Positions 57,324 through 64,000 of a DNA stretch of 64,000 nucleotides are shown one piece after another; positions within the stretch are counted from its first letter, which is position 1, and every line of letters starts with the position of its first letter. This DNA comes from Pascua guehoae (lineage: Eukaryota > Basidiomycota > Tremellomycetes > Trichosporonales > Trichosporonaceae): the NCBI GenBank assembly GCA_001600415.1, contig BCJX01000005.1, positions 113,678 to 177,677 on the forward strand. The letters run 5' to 3'. The translations under genes and the position numbers were made by a program. The notes beneath the pieces were generated by a model that had not been told where the DNA came from, did not search any database, and saw only the letters and a list, made by a program, of their open reading frames with translations.

Positions 57324-60300
57324 TTACCGCCTCTCGCGGAGCAAGTAGATGACGGTAATGACCAGCATCCCGAGCGTGCCGACCGTGAAAGCCATCAAGA
57401 CGAGAATGTTGCGGTACTGAGTTTGTTAGCCAAGGCAACGCCAAGTGAGTCAACGAGATACGCACATAGTTACCCACGCCAAACCCGAACAGCCTGCGGG
57501 GTTAGTAACAATTTTCCCAGCAAGTAGACGTACGTTTCCATAATGACGACTGCGGAAATGTCCACGGGGACACCGCCGCCGAGCTGGTCGACAATCTTGA
57601 GGCCGGAGCCGACCTCGTTGACGGTGATGGCCTCGAGAGTGTAGGCGAGGGGGACGATCCAGTGGAGCCAGCGAAGGACGGGTGGGATGGTGGACAGGTT
57701 TACAAAGAAGCCCGCAAACGTCATTGAAAACAGGGTCTGGAGTGGTGTCAGCTACGGCAAAGAGCTTGTCGTCCGAGGTTGGCTTACCCAAAGTGACGAA
57801 AGCAGGATGGCGATGCCATGGTGCTCAAAGACGGTGCCGAGGAGGAAGTTGTAAAAGGTCGTCGGCAGGCAGAGGAGGCACAGCGCGAGGAGGTATTTGA
57901 AGAAGCGTGCGGGGGAACTCGACAGACCGACCATCCAGTACACAATGATGCTGGTCACAAGGGTCGGGATGATGCGGAGAGGGACAATGTCAAAGATGAC
58001 GCGCGACGCCAGCCACGCCTGGGGCGAGTAGTAGTGTCCGGAACGTTCGCGCAGGAACAGGGGGCGGGTCTCGTGAATATTGTTCAGCGCCGAGAGGCCC
58101 GAGAAGAGAATAAGAGTGCCGACAAAGAACAAGCTGCCTACGCGGTTCTGGAAACCTGGGCACTGGTCAGCTTTACACCACAGGACTGTCAAACAGTTGG
58201 ATACAACTCACCTCCGATCGTAATGCCAATCTTGTAGTAGAGACCACCGGTAAAGAGGGCGACAACCACGGCAATGACCCAGTGAGCGACCAGCAGCGTC
58301 TTGTCGCGCCGGAGGTTACGCCACTCGCGGCCGCTGAGCTCTCCGAGCTGTGTGAGGAACGTTGTAGAGCAGTGGCTCCGTGGCCACCACTCGCGCTTCT
58401 GCTTCTGCTCCGACATGACTTGGGCGAGGTCGACCTCCTTGCCCGAGCTCATGTGGCGCGAGAGGCGATGGTATGGAGCAGTGCCGTTGTGGGCGGTGCC
58501 GTTGCCGTCGTGGCCCTCGGTGGCAATTTTGGAGACGTCGTCACTGACCTCGTCGGAGGCGTGGGCTCGGTCTGTGGTGGAAGCTATGCTGCGCGTGGGG
58601 TGGAGCATCGCTGCAGGTCCTGCGAGGAGACCCTGTGGGTTGTCGCTTGCCACCTCGAGCAAGTGGTCGGCAATGTTGTAGCCTGGTGGGCACGGGTGGC
58701 CCTGGCGCGCAAAGAACTCGACTGGGGCGTTGCCGCCGGGGCCAAAGTAGAGCTGTCGGCCGTTGGCGAGGAGGCATACCTGGTGGAACGAGTGGTAGAG
58801 CGCAGAGCTGGGCTGGTGGATGGACGCGACAATGGTCGTCTGCTGCAGGGGGTCCTCTGCGAGGCTCTTGAGGAGCGACACAATACGCGCAGCTGACACC
58901 GAATCGAGACCAGACGTTGGCTCGTCGAGAACAAGGACGTCTGGTTGAGCCACGAGCTCGACGCCAATGGAGACGCGGCGCATCTCACCGCCCGAGATGC
59001 CGCGGTGCTCACCGGACCCGACGCGGGTGTCGGCAATGTCAGACAGGCCCAGCTGGTTCAGGACCATGCGAGCACGCTCGTCCTTTACCTCCATAGGGAC
59101 GTTCTCTGGGAGGCGAAGACGTGCTGCAAAGCGCAGCGTCTCGTACACGGTCGCAGTGGGTGCGAGGATATCCGACTGGTCGACATAGCCAATCTTGGGC
59201 CGGCGCCCGTCGTCCCGGCCGTCAAGGTACGCGACCTTGCCTTCGACGTGGCCTTCCTTGCGCCTGCCAGCGAGAATGTCCACGAGCGTCGACTTGCCCG
59301 CACCACTGGGACCAAGGACTGCACAGAATCCACCGGCAGGGAGATCACCACATACGTCGCGGAGGACGATGCGTCCACCGTTTGGTCCAACGCGGTCGCC
59401 CTTTTCACTCTCGGGTCCCGACCGGCGCGCAGGCATTCCCGAGCCCCGAAGCCAGGCCAACAGCGTAGCGTACATTCCACGACCATTGCCCTTGACTTCG
59501 TAACCGACCCCAGCCCACGCCACACCGACGCCGCCGGCTTTTCCGAGCTTGCCGTCCGCAACGACCTTTCTCGCCTTGGAGCGAGCAATGAAGCCCCATA
59601 GCGCAATGAGGAGGATGAAGAGAACAATCGCGCCAACCACCGCAAGACCGGCAATGACGCCGCCGCTCAGGCGATTACTGCTCACGGAGGGGCCGGTGAT
59701 ACCAAGCGCCTGGTCAATCTGGTACTGCTCGATGCACTCGCCAAAGACGCAAGAGCTGAGACCCAGTCCCTTCTCGCCAAAGATGAGGTTGAGGAATTTT
59801 TGCTGGAACGAGCAGCTTCCGTCCCCACTGCACTCGATTGTAAGTGGTCCGACGAGCGTATTGATCACGCTGGTGAGGTTTTGTGACGACGTCGTGGTGC
59901 CGCCGCCACACATGTCGGTCCCAGTCCTGCAGTGACATTGCAGGTCGGCGCACACCCACAGCGACGAGTTGGCGCTGCCATCTGAAGACGCGGTGATCGT
60001 CTGCTCACAGTTGCCGCCGTGGCATGCAAACTGCTCGACGCCGTCGTGCCACAGCTGCGCCCACGCCTGGCCAATACCGCCAACCATTCCCGCCGCCGCG
60101 AGCGTCGTGTCACCACCAGGCGAGAGTGTCGAGTTGAGGTAGCGGGAAATCGACAGCTCGAGCTTGCCTGGGAACAGGGATTGGATCGTCGCCTGCTCCA
60201 CGCTGCACGACAACTGGCCCGCCGCGTACACGGTTGGAATCGCCGAGCACACCAGGCTCGTGTTGAGCGACGCGCTAACCACGCTGTTGGACGAGTTGCG

Positions 60301-60840
60301 GAATGGAGAGAGTGACGATGTGCACACCGAGGATGACGTGCAGACTGCATGTCAGTCGTCGTTCCAACCGCCACGCCGCCAAAGGACCCCCGCGGGGGAG
60401 GAAACCACATGTCGTGTGCTGGTGTGCACACCCGACACGTCTGCCCCGTACCTAGCTCGCATCCTCCTGCAAGCTAGTCGTCCAAACTCGCCAACGGCAC
60501 AGGCCCTCGACCTCAACCAACGCTCCCGACACCGAGATGACGCACCAGTGCAAGCAGGTCCTTGCCATCCGTCCGAGCAGGCACAGTCGCTAACGTTGCC
60601 ATACTGCCCCGCACCCGCGCCGGTGGGACCGTACAGGCTTCCGCCGCACGAGGGAAGGTCGCAGTCGTTTGAGTCTGACGACGCGAACCCGGCCGGGCAG
60701 AGACACGCGTCGCCGCCGCCGACCAAGCCAAAGTTGTTGCATTTCGAATCTGTAATGTTCTGCGCGGCAGCCGGCACTGCCCAGAGCACAGTGACGAGGA
60801 CAGCGCCGACGCTCGCCAGGCGGGATGGGCCACGGCGCAT
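57324..60840 (-). CDS. ADP1: ABCG-type transporter Adp1
   Basis: Half-size ABCG transporter of the fungal Adp1 group; the substrate is unknown. The model is 1039 aa (yeast Adp1 is 1049) from exons 60840-60546, 60344-58212, 58155-57788, 57736-57534, 57493-57466 (28 nt) and 57416-57324. A signal peptide (MRRGPSRLASVGAVLVTVLW, then AVPAAAQ) precedes a Cys-rich, EGF-like lumenal region (CLCPAGF, CACSDGWQGPAC). A membrane helix at about 326-350 follows, then the nucleotide-binding domain: Walker A GPSGAGKS at 443-450, signature ISGGEMRRVSIG, Walker B DVLVLDEPTSGLD and switch His in ASIHQP. The C-terminal membrane domain has six or so helices (GSLFFVGTLILFSGLSAL, YRNILVLMAFTVGTLGMLVI), ending LLRERR. 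Confidence 0.95.
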
Positions 60841-63800
60841 GGTTGTCGATGGGGTCGCGTCGACTCGCGGGTGGGGGGTTGAAATGATACCGCTGTCTGT
60901 GGGGGTTGTGATGCCTTGTTGAGAAGCGGTTGCAAAGAAGTGTAGGGGGAAGAGAGCGGGAGGGGTAAACCTAAGATGATGCTGTTGTAATTATAACTCG
61001 AGAGGGAGGCGACATGGTCAAGTTTGGGTTGGCGTTTCGTTGCATGACGGTAGCCTGGCCAAGTGGAGAATGGGACAAACTGGCCTTGAGCGGGGACCCG
61101 CCTTGACCACCGGCCACGGGCCACAGGGCCACAGGGAGCGGCGTCGCAGATCTGAACCGATAGACAGCAGCACAGCACAGCAATCATGGCATGCTGAGTG
61201 CATCGGTAGCGGTCAAAACGGGCGTGTCCGCATGCAGGCAGGCACGCCGACGGGGGCCGCAAACCGGCAATCCTGGGAATGGATGGCACCACGGTGAGGC
61301 GAGATTTGGATCGTGCCACCTTTTGTTTACCCCTACCGCCCCTACATAAACTGCTAGCAATTCGATTACACCCACCACCACCACCGCCACCTCCACCACC
61401 TGCCCCATCAACCAAATTTCCATTCCACGGCCCTCCCTGTTCATGTGCAATCAATTAATCGTGATGCCAAAATGGTCAGCGCATGGGGAATGCACGCGAG
61501 CCCATCCTAGTGGCTCAAGATGTGCCGTTTCGACAGCAATAGTGCAAGCAGTAGCATGGTAGCGCGGCGTTACCAATGCTAGTGCCCCGACACGGTCACC
61601 AGTCTCCGCTTACCAATTGGACCGGTCTCAGTCTCCCCTCTCCGTTGTTTAAAGTTACACGACCGCATGCGTTGACGCGATCAGGCTTCCGGCGCTAGCC
61701 AGCTGCTATGCTTGCCTTGTGCAAATGTCCTTTCAGCTGTTTGAACATTGGCAGTTTCACAATCGGCGTGCCCCAGGCCACTGACCCGGCTGGACGAGAT
61801 CCATGCCCCGCGCCTTCCTATTAATGCTCTCCTATTCTGCAGCCTCGTTCAAAAAGGTCCGTCATGTGGCGCAGGGCGAGACCGTTCAAACCAGTTTGGA
61901 CTCTGCTCAGCAGCATGAACGCGTATGAACGGTCGCATGCCTCGGGATCCCTGTGCCGTATGAGGGACCTTTTTGGCCACGGCTGTACGGCTGTCCTCGT
62001 GCCCCACTGCTGATCTGCTCTGCCAAGAAGTTGCTTCACCGCTGTCGCGTTTGGCTGAGCTCGGGTGGTCTCTCGCAGTTGTCCCACTTTCGGTGACATC
62101 CCCAAGAGGGTCATCGCCAAGGACGGTAGCTGTTGTCAAGGTCAAGGTGAAGCATTGTCCAAGCCGCCCGACGGAACATGAGGCCTCTTCTCTCCAGTCC
62201 TTCCATTTCAAGCCCAACATGTCACTGCATCGAATATTGACGAGTTTGATCGATGACGGATCAGTGGATTGTGTTGTGCAGGCATTTAGACATGGTATCG
62301 CTTGCGTGGAACATTTGTGCACCACAGCCGGGCACACCACGTTGTCCTTTCAACAAAGTTCATGATACGACTGAGACCAACAACGCTCGATTACACCAAG
62401 AGGTCATGGCTACCAGGAGTCATCATCCACCAGGCAGTCGTCAAGAATGGCACCTGCAGCTGGGTCTATCTAGCTGCACATGTAATTTTGCCTGTAGTTT
62501 CGTAAAATAGAATGGGATCGTGGTGACAGTGTGGAGAGACGTGTACGCAGGCCTGATGGCAGTTTCACGCAGTGGAATGTTGGGAAACCCAACGGAGCGT
62601 CGTGCGCTCGTACGCACTTCTGATCACAAATTCCTTGCGATTACAACCGTCGTGCACGTCGTGGCCAGACCTGGGAAAGCTTCTCTGCAGATCTTGTATC
62701 CTCACCGATCAATGCCGTTTGCCACCATGTGCTGCATGCTGCTGTAATACATGTCGCTAAAGATATCGATTGGATCCTTGGCAGTTCTTGACACTGAACT
62801 GTGTTTACGGTTACAGCCACTGCATTCAACGTGCGTCATGGTCGTCATGTGCGCGATGTTTGGTTCCCCTTGCATGTCTCGCGGTCGCAGCAGTTGCAGT
62901 CTCCTTGTCGTCGAGTTTGAGTTTGTCTACATTGCTGGAACCGCGCAACGCCCAAAGACGTGGATAACTTTCGCAACCATGGTCCCAACTTTGCAGTATT
63001 TTCCACGTGTATTCCACGTGGGTTTTCCTGATATATTCAGGGGATTTGTGTACTGTACCTTGGTGGAATGTGTCCCTGGGCGAAAAGCGAAGAGAGACTG
63101 CGGTTGAGAGCGCGACAGCCAAGAGGCGCCTTTGGGGGGGGACTATCGGGCGTTCCCGTAAAGGGTTTCTCATCCAACGGCACGTCGCGCGGGCTAACAA
63201 ACCAGACGCCACCCTGTTGCGCACTAGACCGTAGCGTGTTTCCTTTTGATCGGGTGGTGGTGGGGTGGGGGGAGATGGGAGGAGAGAGATGGGTGTTGAG
63301 AAGGGACCAGAGAGAGGCTTGGCTGGAGTCCAAAGGCAGGAATGGCAAGCATCAGAGTCATTGGAAAGGGATTACGACTAACGGAGGTTAGTTAATCGGA
63401 AAATGTTAATCACGGCATGAAATGGGTCCACAAGGGCACAAGGCCCCCCCCCAAGCCAGTTGGGCACGGCATCAGAGCCCAAGGGGAGCTACTGTAGACT
63501 CCCAGCCCGCGTTGTACGTATGTAGCGCGCAGTCAACACACCTCCAGCCAGCAGCCAGCAGCCCAGCAGCCAGGCTGCTGCCTGCCGTACAGCCATTGCC
63601 CGTTGCCAAACCCGTCTTCCTCCCATACACACCCACCACACACACACAAACTGAGCCTTGCAAACTAAAACCTCTCCTCATCACCCATCGATCCATACAC
63701 CAACAAACCTCGCCACCTCGCCATCTCGACCCTCGGCCTCGACCCTCTCAACCTTGAACCTCTGTGCGCCGCCGTGGGACACTGGGAGACTGCCTTTATA

Positions 63801-64000
63801 CGTCAAGCGCTAGTCAACAAACGCCACCAGGGAACGGTGACCAGGGGGCGGTACGCGTGCACGGTCCTCTCTCTTTGGCAGCTCCGATCCCACCCAGACT
63901 CGAGGGCTCTTTGGACGCACGTTTGGACACTTTTGACCTGCAGTCGTCTGGCTTGTGGTACAGATCTGCTCGTCGTCCTCTCCACATCCCCCCAGCTCCC
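60841..64000. other. 3.2 kb region without a supportable gene at the right edge
   Basis: Only short frames (up to 163 codons) with no family signal on either strand. 61450-63000 is less GC-rich than genic parts. A CCACCACCACC tract occurs near 61370-61400. Two E-boxes in direct repeat lie at 63004-63020. From about 63530 to the edge the plus strand is C/A/T-rich with AGCAGCCAGCAGCC repeats and CACACACAC, like leaders of other genes here, so a plus-strand gene may start beyond the window. Confidence 0.5.
63004..63020. promoter_or_regulatory. Two CACGTG E-boxes in direct repeat, 11 bp apart
   Basis: CACGTG occurs at 63004-63009 and 63015-63020, each preceded by TTC (repeat TTCCACGTG). One helical turn separates them. 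This is a potential bHLH factor site; the target gene is not known. Confidence 0.45.

Overview
The window looks like a nuclear chromosome segment of a basidiomycete yeast, most likely a tremellomycete near Trichosporonales. This placement is an inference from overall impression: GC-rich sequence, dense genes, many short introns (about 37-60 nt) with GTNNGT donors and a CTAAC/CTGAC branch site just before the acceptor AG, CT-rich leaders, and fungal protein types such as Mak32, Adp1, Ypk9-like P5B ATPase and the Mtf2-like domain. No bacterial, viral or plasmid features are present.

Layout. 1-16 kb: 5' part of SMC3 (-), TDP1 (+), RanGAP (+), SmF (-), NSP1 (+), PRP38 (-, spanning a 100-N assembly gap that falls in an intron), NC2-beta (+). 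16.9-29.3 kb: an Mtf2-like mitochondrial gene (-) whose proposed 0.9 kb intron is full of simple repeats, a Mak32-type PfkB protein (-), HAP2/NF-YA (-) and ATP synthase OSCP (+), with 2 kb gene-poor stretches on both sides of HAP2. 30.5-37.8 kb: YVH1 phosphatase (+), a GNAT acetyltransferase carrying a Pro/Gln/Glu repeat (-), and an F-box protein (+), with three minisatellites within 1.6 kb. 38.6-49.7 kb: MSL5/SF1 (-), SLU7 (+), UTP21 (-), an RWD protein (+) and an unrecognised 595-residue protein (+). 49.9-60.8 kb: a P5B ATPase (-), an intron-containing tRNA-Asp (+) and the ABCG transporter ADP1 (-). The last 3.1 kb has no gene I can support.

Almost all genes are conserved housekeeping genes. 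Four of them are spliceosome or branch-point factors (SmF, PRP38, MSL5, SLU7), and two act in ribosome biogenesis (UTP21, YVH1). Head-to-head pairs are frequent: SMC3/TDP1, SmF/NSP1, PRP38/NC2-beta, HAP2/OSCP, GNAT/F-box, MSL5/SLU7 and UTP21/RWD. No gene cluster or defence island is visible. The points most worth following up are protein-architecture oddities (Tdp1 with three ubiquitin-interacting-motif-like segments, a repeat insertion in a GNAT core, an Nsp1 with GLFG repeats), extreme micro-exons, and cell-cycle-type promoter elements.

Exon models were built by hand from splice signals and reading-frame continuity. In every complete multi-exon model the coding lengths sum to a multiple of three, but none has been checked against transcripts.
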